Of a stretch of DNA of 46,525 bases, positions 1 through 9,428 are shown one piece after another. The translations under genes and the position numbers were made by a program. The stretch spans positions 2,654-49,178 of the forward strand of contig DJRF01000011.1 in the NCBI GenBank assembly GCA_002437725.1, in the 5' to 3' direction. The DNA is from Treponema sp. UBA6367 (GTDB taxonomy: Bacteria > Spirochaetota > Spirochaetia > Treponematales > Treponemataceae). How positions within the stretch are numbered: position 1 is the stretch's first letter; every line of letters starts with the position of its first letter. Under the pieces are notes generated by a model. The model searched no databases and was not told the origin of the DNA. It was given only the letters and a program-made list of their open reading frames with translations.

Positions 1-60
1 AAGATACTTTTGGGACATCCCCCTCACGTGCAGAGATTCCTGACCGAGTTTGCTACGCAA

Positions 61-180
61 ACATCGCAGCATCAAGTGTGGGAATGACATGAAACCAGCC
101 TGCCATTGCAGGACTTGCACTTTTGCCATTGCCGGACGTGAAAATTAAGTGTCATTGCCGTGCAGCGACACGGCAATCTT
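61..180. repeat. Dispersed GTCATTGCCG-type palindromic repeats
   Basis: Bases 1-287 hold no gene. They contain several copies of a short motif (CCATTGC, CATTGCCG). One copy forms a hairpin with arms ATTGCCGT (154-161) and ACGGCAAT (170-177). Related copies lie near 1583, 5848-5910 and 43070-43157, always between genes. This is probably a genome-wide intergenic repeat; its function is unknown. Confidence 0.6.
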
Positions 181-287
181 CCGTGTCATTTCCAGTCATA
201 ACCCCACGACATTTGCGGAACAAAACTGCGATTTGTGATACACTTACTGCGAATCGCTCAAATCTTCAAAATCAAAGAAGGTAAAAA

Positions 288-1421
288 ATGTCGGGAGAAA
301 AAATCTTTCAAAAAATATTCATCTGGTGCAAAAAGGAAATCGTCTTTTGCGTCACGTTTTTGTTCGCGCTCATCTCAACTTTTTTTGTAAAGCCGGATGC
401 AAAATATATTTCTTACATCGACTTCGGAACGCTTCTGACTCTTTTCTCGCTCATGGCGGTTGTCGCGGGCTGGAGACGGACAGGACTTTTCGACGCTCTT
501 GGAAAAACAGTATGCCGCAAAGTTCACGGTCAGCGCGCTCTTTGCCTTACTCTCGTTCTGCTCTGCTTTTTTACAAGCATGGTTATCACAAATGACGTCG
601 CGCTTCTTACGTTTGTTCCGTTTGCTGTAGTCCTGCTTTCAAAAACTGATTCTTTTGTTCTATTATATACCGTTGTTCTTCAGACTCTTGCGGCGAACCT
701 CGGAAGCATGATTACGCCAATTGGAAATCCGCAGAACATTTTTTTGTTTTCAAAAATGCAGCTCGGCACAGTTCGCTTTATGAAAATTCTTTTTCCGTAC
801 ACACTGCTTTCCCTCGCGCTTCTGATTCTTTCAACCCTGATAATAAAAAATGAAAAAATCCAGATTGAGCGGCAGGAAACAGAATCCGGCAAATCAGGCT
901 GCAAAGGAAAAAACATTTTATACACGGCGCTTTTTATTCTGTGTCTGCTTTCGGTCGTTAACGTGATTCCAAAATGGGCGGCGGCAGTTCTTGTCGCGCT
1001 TTGCGTTCTTGTTTCAGACAGAAAAATTTTTTGCAACATCGATTTTATGCTGCTTCTTACATTCACGGCGTTTTTTATTTTTACCGGAAACATCGCGCGG
1101 CTTGAAAGCGTGGACAGTTTTCTAAAGAGGATAACAGGAGGAAATGAATTTGCCGTAAGCCTTGCGTTCAGCCAGGTGATAAGCAATGTTCCCGCAACGC
1201 TTTTGCTACATCCGTTCGCGCAGGACACAAAGGAGCTTCTGCTTGGCGTGGACATCGGCGGACTTGGAACACCGGTTGCATCCCTTGCAAGCCTCATAAG
1301 CCTGAAGCTCTACACGCAGGAAAAAGGCGGAACCGCAAAATTCCTCGCAGTCTTTACGCTGATGAACATCATTTTTCTTGCCGCCCTGTGCGCAATGAAA
1401 GTGGTTTTGCAGGGACTTTAG
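288..1421 (+). CDS. SLC13/ArsB-type anion permease
   Basis: A 377-residue polytopic inner-membrane protein with about ten hydrophobic segments. It carries the signatures of the ion-transporter superfamily that includes ArsB, NhaD and the SLC13 dicarboxylate/citrate permeases: NDVALLTFVPFA near residue 103, ITPIGNPQN near 143 and QVISNVPATLLL near 298. The family moves anions or dicarboxylates with sodium or protons; the substrate cannot be told from sequence. The start ATG follows an AGAAGG ribosome-binding site. The protein is slightly short for the family (usually 400-460 residues) but both halves of the inverted-repeat fold appear present. The gene stands alone, with repeat-rich spacers on both sides. 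Confidence 0.8.
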   Translation: MSGEKIFQKIFIWCKKEIVFCVTFLFALISTFFVKPDAKYISYIDFGTLLTLFSLMAVVAGWRRTGLFDALGKTVCRKVHGQRALCLTLVLLCFFTSMVITNDVALLTFVPFAVVLLSKTDSFVLLYTVVLQTLAANLGSMITPIGNPQNIFLFSKMQLGTVRFMKILFPYTLLSLALLILSTLIIKNEKIQIERQETESGKSGCKGKNILYTALFILCLLSVVNVIPKWAAAVLVALCVLVSDRKIFCNIDFMLLLTFTAFFIFTGNIARLESVDSFLKRITGGNEFAVSLAFSQVISNVPATLLLHPFAQDTKELLLGVDIGGLGTPVASLASLISLKLYTQEKGGTAKFLAVFTLMNIIFLAALCAMKVVLQGL

Positions 1422-1706
1422 CTTCTGGGCGTGCTAACTCCGCTGTTGCCTCAAGTTTTTTTAAAACTTGGTAAGCAAACAATTTTGTTTGCACCTTCAC
1501 TCACTTCGTTCGCTCCAGTGGACTGATTCGCAGGTGCTCCATAGCCTCACGCATTAAGAAAAAAGGAAATGACATTTAAAGTTTGTCATTGCCGTGCCAC
1601 TCTGTCATCCTCCGGCTCGACCAAAGAATCTTTTAAAAGCACACAAATTCCTGCAAAATTTCCCGCTTTTTTTGTCATTTGCCGTGTTTTTTATTTTTCT
1701 GTACGT
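1422..1706. other. Intergenic region with hairpins and repeats
   Basis: No convincing gene. It holds two AT-rich hairpins: CAAGTTTT/AAAACTTG at 1452-1470, followed by a weak G/T-rich stretch, and GCAAACAA/TTGTTTGC at 1475-1492. A GTCATTGCCGTGCC repeat copy lies near 1583. The first hairpin could end transcription of the permease gene, but it lacks a clear U-tract. Confidence 0.5.
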
Positions 1707-1712
1707 TATAAT
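1707..1712 (+). promoter_or_regulatory. Candidate -10 box for the LRR lipoprotein
   Basis: A perfect TATAAT lies 51 bases before the ATG at 1764. No good -35 box lies at the right distance; the upstream bases are T-rich. Inferred from sequence only. Confidence 0.4.
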
Positions 1713-1788
1713 AGTAGGAATAACAAATTATTCTACATTTTAAGGATTTTACAGGAAAAAGAAATGAAAATTCATAACAGGTTCTTTA

Positions 1789-1796
1789 CCCCCCCC
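1789..1796 (+). repeat. Poly-C(8) tract, putative phase-variation switch
   Basis: Eight consecutive C residues follow the ATG at 1764, which has an AGGA ribosome-binding site at 1753-1756. With 8 C the frame stops after 12 codons (TAA at 1800-1802). With 9 C it joins the long downstream frame and completes a lipoprotein signal peptide: a basic start, MKIHNRFFTPPH, then LIFTLLLALSAVIAGC. Homopolymer slippage could therefore turn the lipoprotein on and off. As sequenced the gene is off. Confidence 0.75.
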
Positions 1797-1810
1797 ACCT
1801 AATTTTTACG

Positions 1811-4800
1811 TTGCTTTTAGCATTATCAGCAGTGATTGCAGGCTGTAAGATTGACAGCGATTCAACAACGGAATACACGCTCACTTTCAATTCAAACGGC
1901 GGAAGCGGCGAGATGAATCCGCAGACCGCAGAAGAGGGTGCGGAAATCACCATTGCGCAAAATGCGTTCACCTACGACGGCTACGACTTTACCAGCTGGA
2001 ACACTGCCGCCGACGGAAGCGGCACAAGTTACAAAGCAGGCGAAAAGCTCACGCTGACCGCCGACATTACGCTCTACGCCCAGTGGGAAAAAATTATTTT
2101 CTGCACTATCAAGTTTGACGCAAACGGCGGCGAAGGAAAAGTTCCGGACGACATCTCTGCACCTTCCGGCAAACAGACTACGCTTCCTGCGGTGGAGCTT
2201 ACAAAAGACGGCTACATCTTTGCAGGCTGGAACACCGCCACAGACGGAAGCGGCGCAAACTATGAAGACAAGGCATCAATCACGCCAAACGCCAGCATCA
2301 CGCTCTACGCAAAATGGGCAATATCGGCAGCCTCTGTTTCCAGCACAATCAAAAGTCTTTCTGCTGACGGCGTTGTGCATACAGTCGCCCTTGCCGGTCT
2401 GATTACAAAAGATGTAATCACAATGATTCGCGATACACTTGCTGAAAATCCCGATATAAAAGTGAACCTTGACCTTAGCGCGACAACGGGGCTTACAGAA
2501 ATTCCGGACAACGCATTCTATTTTTATAGCTATAATGAATCTGATGGCTCTGAGACTGCGATTATATGCGCCAACCTTGTTGGAATAGTGCTGCCAAAAA
2601 ATATCACTTCAATCGGATATTACGCATTTGGCTTTACAGGTATTTCAGAAATTATTATACCAGACAGTGTAACTAAAATTGGAGAAGGTGCTTTTTCTGA
2701 CACAAAACTTACTCAAATCACCATACCAGAAAGTGTGACGGAAATCGGGGGATACGCTTTTAGATACACAGATATTTCCGAAGTTGTCATACCGAGCGGT
2801 GTCACTAAGATTGAGAATGGTGTTTTCATGGAAACAAAACTTAAAGAAATAACCATTCCTGACACTGTAAAGGAAATAGGTGATTATGCATTCAGCTTAA
2901 GCAGTCTTACAACCGTAAAGCTTGGAAGCGGAGTCGAGCATATAGGTGAAGATGCTTTCTGCCGCTGTGACTCCCTTACAAAAGTAACTGTTCCGGGCAA
3001 TGTAAAGACAATCGGAAATATGGCTTTTTATTACTGCAATAATCTTGAGGAGATTGTGCTTGAGGAAGGTGTGCAGACTATAGGAGATATGGCGTTTAAT
3101 AGCTGTAAAAAGCTTGCGACAGTAACAATTCCAAAAAGCATTACATCAATTGAAAAAGATGCGTTCTACAACTGTTCGGGTATTACACGCGTGAACTACA
3201 ACGGCACAAAAAAAGAATGGGCAGCCTTACTTTCATCGGGAAAAATTGACGGCTCGAACAATGAACTGACCAATGGGCCTGTTTATTGCACCGACGGCGT
3301 TTTATACTCCGCCTCTGCTGTTCCGGACGCGATTAAGAGCGTTTCTGCAGACGGCAATATGCACACATTGGAATTTGCAGGACCATTTCCGTCGCTTGGC
3401 GTCACGTTTGAAAATATAAAAGCTGCTCTTGAAGAAAACTCCGGTGCAAAAATCTGTTTCGACATGAGCTTAACGACCGGTATGGATATGAACCTCATGC
3501 AATCTTACGGCAATAGTTCTTCCCTTGTGGGATTTGTGCTGCCTGAAGATTGCACTATTATCTGCGATTACGCTTTTGGGGATTGGGCATACCTTGAAAG
3601 TTTTGTAATCAGTAACAAGATTACAGCTATCGGCAGTGCTGCGTTCTACGGCTGCAGCAGCCTGAAAAGCATTGTAATCCCTGACACTGTAACTGAAATC
3701 GGCAGCTACGCTTTTTATGGTTCAGGGCTTGAGAGCGTTGTTATTGGAAAGGGGATTGAAACTATAGGCGACAGTGTTTTTTCTAACTGTAACTCCCTTG
3801 CAAAAGTGACTGTTCCGGGCAATGTAAAGACAATCGGAAATATGGCTTTTTATTTATGCAACAACCTTGAGGAGATTGTGCTTGAGGAAGGTGTTGAATA
3901 TATCAATGAGAGTTCATTTAGAGACTGCCCAAATCTAAAGACTGTTGCAATTCCAAAAACCGTGCAGAAGATAGAAATTGCCGCATTCTACAACTGTTCG
4001 GGCATTACAGGCGTAACCTACGGCGGCACAAAGGCAGAATGGAAAGCCTTTGTTGCGGATACAGAAAGATTCGGCAGCAACAATGAGTGTCTCACAAACG
4101 TTTCAATAAAGTGTTCAGACGGCACTATTACAAATATTCCTTTTGTAATCAAAAATCTTACGGAAGGCACGCACACGGTTACCGTAACCGGTGAAATAAC
4201 AGAGGAAGATTTAAAGAATATAGTAAAAGCAATCCTCAGCAATGAAAACGCAAATGTTATCCTTGACATGACAAGCGCAACAGGGCTTACAAGAATACCG
4301 GATAATATGTCCCAAGGTGCAGATAATCTTGTTGAAATCATGCTGCCACAGGGTGTAACCTCAATCGGAGAAAATGCGTTTAGCCGCTCAGGACTTTCTG
4401 AGATTGTCATGCTGGACAGCCTTGCCGAAATTGGTGATTACGCTTTTTACGAGTGTACCGGTCTTACAAGCGTAATAATTCCAGACGGTGTAACGACTAT
4501 TGGCAAAGAGGCCTTTAGGAATTGTTCCTCATTAAAGACCATGACAATTCCTGCAAGCGTTGCAACTATCGGCGACAATGCCGTATCAAGCAATGGCACT
4601 GGCACGATACAAGGCTTTGAAGTAACCTACAAGGGAACAATAGCGCAGTGGAAAACACTTAGAGAAGAATTTACTTCCGATAGTAAGAGCAATTATACGC
4701 TCAGCAAAGCCATTGTCCGTTGTACCGACGGAGTTTTCTGCACCGCAGACAATGCGCCTTCCGTAATCAGCGCGCTTGCTGAAGGCACGCACACTGTAGC

Positions 4801-5833
4801 GGTTACAGACGATACTATTATGGAGCCTGATTATACAGCGACAGGAGAGGCAATCAGAAACAATTCAGCGGCAAAAATCATCCTTGACATGAGCGGTACT
4901 TCTTTCACATCTGGTATTGCCCAAACATTCCAAAACTGCACGAACCTTGCCGGCATTCTTCTGTCAGACAGCAGGAAAAGTATAGGAAAATCTGAATTTG
5001 CAGGCTGCACAGGGCTGACTTCCATATCTATTCCTGAAAATGTAACAGATATAAATGACAGTGCATTTGCAGGCTGCACAGAACTGGTCTCTGTATCTAT
5101 TCCTGCATCTGTAACGGATATTGGGCAAAGTGCCTTTGAAAACTGTGCAAAACTGACATCTGTATCTATTCCTGAAAAAGTTACATCTATACAAACACAG
5201 ATTTTCAAGGGCTGTACGGCTCTCGAAAGCGTTTCTATTCCTGAAGGTATCAAAAATATATTGGATGAAGCATTTGCAAACTGCACAAGCTTAAAGGAAA
5301 TCACGATTCCGTCCCAGCCTGAGCTATTAAAAGAATCTGCATTTGACGGCTGCACATCATTGCAAACCGTAACTTACGGCAGGGACGGTCTTGTCCTTGA
5401 TTGTGGTGGCGACACTGAAGGGTATATTGTATCAAGTAAAATAGCATACTTGATTAAATCTCTTGGCAATGACGGATGCACGGTCAAATTCAGGGGAACG
5501 GCTGACGGAACTACAGTCAAATGCATAAGCGCAGGACTAAAAAATAACACGACCGGCGCAAAATTCAACATAGACATTACTGGACTGGCAAGCCTTACCG
5601 ATATACCTGACCTTGCGCTCAGAAACTGCACTGCTCTTGAAAGCATTGCGCTTCCTGCAACCATAACTTCGATAGGAGACTCCGCATTTGACGGCTGCAC
5701 AAACCTTACCACAGTGTACTATGCCGGCACAAAGAAACAGTGGGAGGCGGTTACCATCGGCGAGGAGAACGCATCGCTTAGCAGCGCGACAATCCGCTGC
5801 TCGGATGGGGATATAACACCAAGCGGCAACTAG
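1811..5833 (+). CDS. BspA-like LRR surface lipoprotein (out of frame with its start)
   Basis: The open frame covers 1340 residues. It begins with the end of a lipoprotein signal peptide (LSAVIAGC, lipobox Cys at about residue 12). Two Listeria-Bacteroides (Flg_new/InlB B) repeats follow, at about 22-92 and 97-168, each ending LYAQW or LYAKW. Then come about five modules that start with IKxLSADG-like sequence (near 180, 505, 775, 985 and 1220) and contain LRR_5 repeats (xxSIPxxVTxIGxxAFxxC). Several modules end with a Y-G-T-K-x-x-W motif. Such proteins act in adhesion to host cells, matrix or other bacteria in Treponema and Bacteroides. The natural start is most likely the ATG at 1764, with the frame broken by a C8 tract. 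The TTG at 1811 has no ribosome-binding site and would leave a truncated signal peptide. Downstream the frame is intact to TAG. Confidence 0.85.
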   Translation: MLLALSAVIAGCKIDSDSTTEYTLTFNSNGGSGEMNPQTAEEGAEITIAQNAFTYDGYDFTSWNTAADGSGTSYKAGEKLTLTADITLYAQWEKIIFCTIKFDANGGEGKVPDDISAPSGKQTTLPAVELTKDGYIFAGWNTATDGSGANYEDKASITPNASITLYAKWAISAASVSSTIKSLSADGVVHTVALAGLITKDVITMIRDTLAENPDIKVNLDLSATTGLTEIPDNAFYFYSYNESDGSETAIICANLVGIVLPKNITSIGYYAFGFTGISEIIIPDSVTKIGEGAFSDTKLTQITIPESVTEIGGYAFRYTDISEVVIPSGVTKIENGVFMETKLKEITIPDTVKEIGDYAFSLSSLTTVKLGSGVEHIGEDAFCRCDSLTKVTVPGNVKTIGNMAFYYCNNLEEIVLEEGVQTIGDMAFNSCKKLATVTIPKSITSIEKDAFYNCSGITRVNYNGTKKEWAALLSSGKIDGSNNELTNGPVYCTDGVLYSASAVPDAIKSVSADGNMHTLEFAGPFPSLGVTFENIKAALEENSGAKICFDMSLTTGMDMNLMQSYGNSSSLVGFVLPEDCTIICDYAFGDWAYLESFVISNKITAIGSAAFYGCSSLKSIVIPDTVTEIGSYAFYGSGLESVVIGKGIETIGDSVFSNCNSLAKVTVPGNVKTIGNMAFYLCNNLEEIVLEEGVEYINESSFRDCPNLKTVAIPKTVQKIEIAAFYNCSGITGVTYGGTKAEWKAFVADTERFGSNNECLTNVSIKCSDGTITNIPFVIKNLTEGTHTVTVTGEITEEDLKNIVKAILSNENANVILDMTSATGLTRIPDNMSQGADNLVEIMLPQGVTSIGENAFSRSGLSEIVMLDSLAEIGDYAFYECTGLTSVIIPDGVTTIGKEAFRNCSSLKTMTIPASVATIGDNAVSSNGTGTIQGFEVTYKGTIAQWKTLREEFTSDSKSNYTLSKAIVRCTDGVFCTADNAPSVISALAEGTHTVAVTDDTIMEPDYTATGEAIRNNSAAKIILDMSGTSFTSGIAQTFQNCTNLAGILLSDSRKSIGKSEFAGCTGLTSISIPENVTDINDSAFAGCTELVSVSIPASVTDIGQSAFENCAKLTSVSIPEKVTSIQTQIFKGCTALESVSIPEGIKNILDEAFANCTSLKEITIPSQPELLKESAFDGCTSLQTVTYGRDGLVLDCGGDTEGYIVSSKIAYLIKSLGNDGCTVKFRGTADGTTVKCISAGLKNNTTGAKFNIDITGLASLTDIPDLALRNCTALESIALPATITSIGDSAFDGCTNLTTVYYAGTKKQWEAVTIGEENASLSSATIRCSDGDITPSGN
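2987..3072 (+). repeat. Internal LRR duplication (partner 3809-3894)
   Basis: This 86-base stretch is almost identical to 3809-3894 in the same gene, with no indels and few mismatches. Both encode the same LRR pair (TVPGNVKTIGNMAFY, then EEIVLEEGV). A recent in-frame duplication or gene conversion explains this, and the pair could recombine to change the repeat number. Confidence 0.7.
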
Positions 5834-6335
5834 GTCTTATTCTGCTTGTCATTGCCGGACTTGATACTTTGTCATCCTCCGGCTTGCCCTTTCGTGTCAT
5901 TGCCGGGGCTAGACACGTAAGATGTGCAGAAAGCCCGACCGGCGCGGCAATTGAAACAGTTGACGGAGTTTCCTCTCCTACACTTGGCGAAACTGGCGCA
6001 CTCTCACGCCCAAGTTTTCTAAATTATAAATTCTAGCAGCCCAGCACTTGACAATAAAAACTTTGTATTCTACATTGTTTTTAAATTTCACAAAATCAAA
6101 CTTGCTTGCTACAAAGCCCAAACTTCGAGTTTTTTATAACTACTAGAAAAATGCTTTCAGCGACTTTCCAATTTGTTGCAGATGGTTGTGCTCGCACTTC
6201 GCTTGAATTGGTTTGGGTTGCTATGCAACCTTGACTGTACTTATCGCACAAAATCTTCACAACTTGTAAATTCGCTTACGCTTTTGTTTATTTTTCTAAA
6301 AACTCGAAGTTTAGACTACGAAGGTATTTATTCTT
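5834..6335. other. Intergenic region with repeats and a long inverted repeat
   Basis: No gene is seen in about 500 bases. The left part holds GTCATTGCCGG-type repeat copies (5848-5910). The right part is bounded by a perfect 15-bp inverted repeat: AAACTTCGAGTTTTT at 6120-6134 and its complement at 6298-6312, 163 bases apart. A small hairpin GTTGC-tat-GCAAC lies between the arms. The right arm ends 23 bases before the next gene. Confidence 0.55.
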
Positions 6336-6920
6336 ATGAAAATAAAACAGCAAAAACAAATAAAGTCCTTTTTAACAGAAGAATTTGGAATTGATAAAGG
6401 CCTTGAATTGTTTGGGCGGCAGTCTAAAATACTTGGCACAATCATTGCAAATACAAAAGGCAAATCAAAAAATCAGAAGAAAACTCTTGTTCAGACAATT
6501 CTTCCGCGAGTCTCACTGTTCAAGGCTTTGCAGGAAGGCGGATTTTCTGAAGACGACACCTATGAGCGCATGAGGAAATACATGACCGGAAAAGTAGCGG
6601 CACAGAAACATTCATTTACGGCAAGAATGGAAATCATACCAGGATTTTTCGACATATACAAAAAAATTTTTCTTAAAATCATGCGCACGAGCGACCTTTG
6701 GGAAAGCAGACAAAAATACGGTGATGATTTTTTTGATGCCGACATAACAAAATGCCTTTGGCACACGGCTTGCTTAGAAAACGGCTGCCCCGAACTTTGC
6801 CGCCTGTTCTGCGATGTTGACGACATCACCTACGGCGGACTAAAAAAAATGGGATTCAGCCGCACAAAAACCTTAGGCTACGGTGGCGACTGCTGCGATT
6901 TCCATTTTTTTAGGAAATGA
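6336..6920 (+). CDS. L-2-amino-thiazoline-4-carboxylic acid hydrolase family protein
   Basis: A 194-residue soluble protein. The C-terminal half has the pattern of the ATC_hydrolase family (PF14196): a conserved Cys-rich stretch ENGCPELCRLFCDVDD near 152-167, then GFSRTKTLGYGGDCCDFHF near the end. The founding member opens a thiazoline ring on the way to cysteine, but most relatives have no proven substrate, so only the family is assigned. The N-terminus is helical and basic. The start follows a weak GAAGG site. No operon partner. Confidence 0.7.
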   Translation: MKIKQQKQIKSFLTEEFGIDKGLELFGRQSKILGTIIANTKGKSKNQKKTLVQTILPRVSLFKALQEGGFSEDDTYERMRKYMTGKVAAQKHSFTARMEIIPGFFDIYKKIFLKIMRTSDLWESRQKYGDDFFDADITKCLWHTACLENGCPELCRLFCDVDDITYGGLKKMGFSRTKTLGYGGDCCDFHFFRK

Positions 6921-7002
6921 ACTTTACAGCACGGACTAAATGCCATATTTTACAAGAAAAACTTGGCGCAAACTTGACAACGACTTTACACACGGACAGA
7001 AA

Positions 7003-7728
7003 ATGATAGGACTTGGAACAATTATAAACACTGCAAGCATCGCAGCTGGCGGATTAATCGGACATTTTGCCGGAAAGTTTTTCAAACCGGAGCAGCAGCA
7101 ATCCCTGAACAAAGCCTGCGGAATCAGCGTAATTTTTATTGCGGTCGCAGGAGCTATGCAGGGAATGTTAAAAATCGATGGCGTAAAACTTATTGCCGGA
7201 AAATCCATGCTTGTAGTTCTCTGTCTCGCGCTTGGAACGGTCATCGGCGAGCTTTTCGGCATTGAAAAAGGATTCGAAAATTTTGGTGATTGGCTCAAAA
7301 GAAAAACTGGAAACAGCGGAGATTCAAGTTTTGTGAACGCTTTTGTAACGGCGTCGCTTACGGTCTCAATCGGAGCTATGGCAATTGTGGGCGCTATTCA
7401 GGACGGCTTGCTTGGAGACTTTTCTACCCTAGCGGTAAAATCAGTCTTGGATTTTATAATCATTGCAGTCATGACTTCCACAATGGGAAAAGGCGCTATT
7501 TTTTCCGCTGTTCCAGTTTTTATCTTTGAAGGAATCATTACCCTGCTTGCAAAACTTGTTTCTCCGGTGATGACCACGGCTGCGGTTGAATATCTTTCGC
7601 TCATCGGCTCAGTCCTGATTTTCTGCATCGGCGTGAATCTTGTCTGGGGCAAAAAGCTGAACGTCGCGAACATGCTTCCGTCCGTGATTTTGGCAGTTGC
7701 CGCGGCGTACATTCCGTGGAGTTTTTAA
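7003..7728 (+). CDS. DUF554 family membrane protein
   Basis: A 241-residue integral membrane protein with about seven hydrophobic segments. The family's N-terminal signature MIGLGTIINTASIAAGGLIG decides the start at 7003, although the frame is open further upstream. DUF554 proteins (YdfK-like) are putative transporters of unknown substrate. Glycine-rich helices and the motif SIGAMAIVGAIQDGL (about residues 123-137) fit the family. The ribosome-binding site is weak. The gene is monocistronic and is followed by a hairpin at 7754. Confidence 0.75.
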   Translation: MIGLGTIINTASIAAGGLIGHFAGKFFKPEQQQSLNKACGISVIFIAVAGAMQGMLKIDGVKLIAGKSMLVVLCLALGTVIGELFGIEKGFENFGDWLKRKTGNSGDSSFVNAFVTASLTVSIGAMAIVGAIQDGLLGDFSTLAVKSVLDFIIIAVMTSTMGKGAIFSAVPVFIFEGIITLLAKLVSPVMTTAAVEYLSLIGSVLIFCIGVNLVWGKKLNVANMLPSVILAVAAAYIPWSF

Positions 7729-7753
7729 TGCCTAGCATCACAAACTTACGCCT

Positions 7754-7783
7754 GCGGCAGTTGGTAGAATTTTCTACTGCCGC
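7754..7783 (+). terminator. Hairpin after the DUF554 gene
   Basis: Arms GCGGCAG (7754-7760) and CTGCCGC (7777-7783) enclose a second small stem TAGAA/TTCTA. There is no strong U-tract after it, so it is only a possible terminator. Confidence 0.35.
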
Positions 7784-7973
7784 TCTACTCTCCTCTCTGT
7801 ACTCCGTTCACTGACTTTTTTGCAAAATCAACTAACGGTATGTGTACTTTTGCGGATGTTACGTTTATGATGACCGCATAAGGGACAAAGGCAATTTTCC
7901 GCCTTGCCGCAAAATCACGCCAACAAAGCGGAAAGTGCAATTTCCTCATCAACTTTTTACAGGAGATTTAATT

Positions 7974-8582
7974 ATGAACCAAATCAAAATCGGCGAATTC
8001 ATTTCCTCGCAAAGAAAACTCAAGAACCTTACGCAAATGGCTCTCGCTGAAAAACTGAACATAACGGACAGAGCGGTTTCAAAATGGGAACGCGGAAAAA
8101 GCCTGCCCGATGCCGCACTTATGATTCCTTTATGCAAAATTCTTGACATCACTGTAAACGAACTTTTATGCGGAGAAAAAAATACTATGGAAAATGAAAG
8201 TAAAATGGACGAAAAGCTTTTGCTTGAATTTGCAAAAGAACTGGAACAAAAAAACAAGACTATATGGACTTCCATGTGGGTGATTATGATTGTAAGCATA
8301 ACTGCAATGATTTCCGGTATTTTTCTTGCAAAGTCATTCTTATCTGAAGGAATTTTGCAAACCAGCATACTGATTGGAATAACAGTTCTATTTTTAATGC
8401 CGTGCTTTTATGCGTTAAAGCTGGAAGTCAGCGTAGGCGCATACAAGTGCAAAATTTGCGGTCAAGAAATAGAGCCAGCTTATTCACAAGCGCTGTGGGC
8501 AATGCACATGGGAACTACACGATACCTTAAATGCCCGAACTGCGGAAAACATTCCTGGTGCAAAAAAATACTGAAGAAGTAA
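7974..8582 (+). CDS. XRE-family regulator with membrane segment and zinc ribbon
   Basis: A 202-residue protein. Residues 1-65 are a Cro/CI helix-turn-helix (IGEFISSQRKLKNLTQMALA, then ITDRAVSKWERGKSLPDA). A charged linker follows, then two hydrophobic segments near 105-125 and 130-150. The C-terminus has a zinc ribbon (CKICGQ and CPNCGKH). This architecture is common in Firmicutes and treponeme regulators that may sense a membrane or redox signal; the ligand is unknown. The ATG at 7974 follows AGGAGA with good spacing, so the upstream extension of the frame is rejected. Confidence 0.75.
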   Translation: MNQIKIGEFISSQRKLKNLTQMALAEKLNITDRAVSKWERGKSLPDAALMIPLCKILDITVNELLCGEKNTMENESKMDEKLLLEFAKELEQKNKTIWTSMWVIMIVSITAMISGIFLAKSFLSEGILQTSILIGITVLFLMPCFYALKLEVSVGAYKCKICGQEIEPAYSQALWAMHMGTTRYLKCPNCGKHSWCKKILKK

Positions 8583-8649
8583 ATCTCAAATTTGGTTACA
8601 TACTCTTAATTTCGAGTTTTATGATTTAATGTCATACTCTGATTATGGC

Positions 8650-9393
8650 TTATACCGTAACGTTCGGGTTCGTGTATTGGCCATGTTTCTTAGTGTTCTT
8701 GCCATACTGAATGGCGAACTTCGGACATCGGTGCAGGCATCCCAGGCACATGACACATTTTTCCTTGCTCCAGACAGGTTTTTTGTTCTGCATTTCGATG
8801 GCCTGCACAGGGCATTTTTTTGCACAGAATCCGCAGCCTACACAGGTATCCTCTACACGAAAATGCACTGTACGGCGTGCCTTGTTATTATAAATAGGTT
8901 CGGCAATCCACTCTGAGATAAGCAGCGGAGTGCGATGCAACATACGGCGATTTTTATGAAGAACTCTGACATTGCGGATGATGCTGTTGATTTCGCTCTC
9001 CGTGTTTTTGGTATATCTGGCAACTTTTTCTGGAGCTGAAAGGTCAAAGATGGGTGTCCAAGTATCCGCCATTCGGACGGAATAGTAGGCGTCTATTTTC
9101 CGGCCTTGAATAGCCTTATTTGCCATTTTGCCGGATGCGCCGGGCGTTGTTCCGTAGGTAGCAACATAGTACAGATATTCTGTCTGGAAAGAAGCCTTTT
9201 CAAGAAATTCTTTTACAATACTTGGCAGCCCCCAATAATAAGTAGGTGAAATAATCCCGATTGTTTTATCGGAAAACACATATCGGTCATTCCGAATACA
9301 GTCCACTATAGATAGCATCTCCTGTTTTGCAGACTGTACAAGCCGGGTTGCAACATATTTGCAGTTTCCTGTCGCAGAAAAATAAAGAATCAT
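8650..9393 (-). CDS. EFR1-family ferredoxin-flavodoxin
   Basis: A 247-residue cytoplasmic redox protein. The N-terminal flavodoxin-like fold starts MILYFSATGNCKYVA (FMN phosphate loop). The C-terminus carries two 4Fe-4S clusters: CVGCGFCAKKCP near 191-202 and CVMCLGCLHRCP near 217-228. EFR1 proteins are widespread in anaerobes and shuttle electrons; no partner is adjacent. The gene is divergent from, or unrelated to, its neighbours and shows no operon. Confidence 0.8.
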   Translation of the reverse strand: MILYFSATGNCKYVATRLVQSAKQEMLSIVDCIRNDRYVFSDKTIGIISPTYYWGLPSIVKEFLEKASFQTEYLYYVATYGTTPGASGKMANKAIQGRKIDAYYSVRMADTWTPIFDLSAPEKVARYTKNTESEINSIIRNVRVLHKNRRMLHRTPLLISEWIAEPIYNNKARRTVHFRVEDTCVGCGFCAKKCPVQAIEMQNKKPVWSKEKCVMCLGCLHRCPKFAIQYGKNTKKHGQYTNPNVTV

Positions 9394-9428
9394 TTATTAA
9401 CCTCCACTATAAGTTTCAGATTTCAGAT

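Noticed and set aside
1811..1813. TTG as the true start of the LRR lipoprotein
   Set aside because: No ribosome-binding site and a truncated signal peptide. The ATG at 1764 with C9 gives a full one.
4018..5712. Long minus-strand frames inside the LRR gene
   Set aside because: They arise from the repeated codons of the LRR units and have no start signals.
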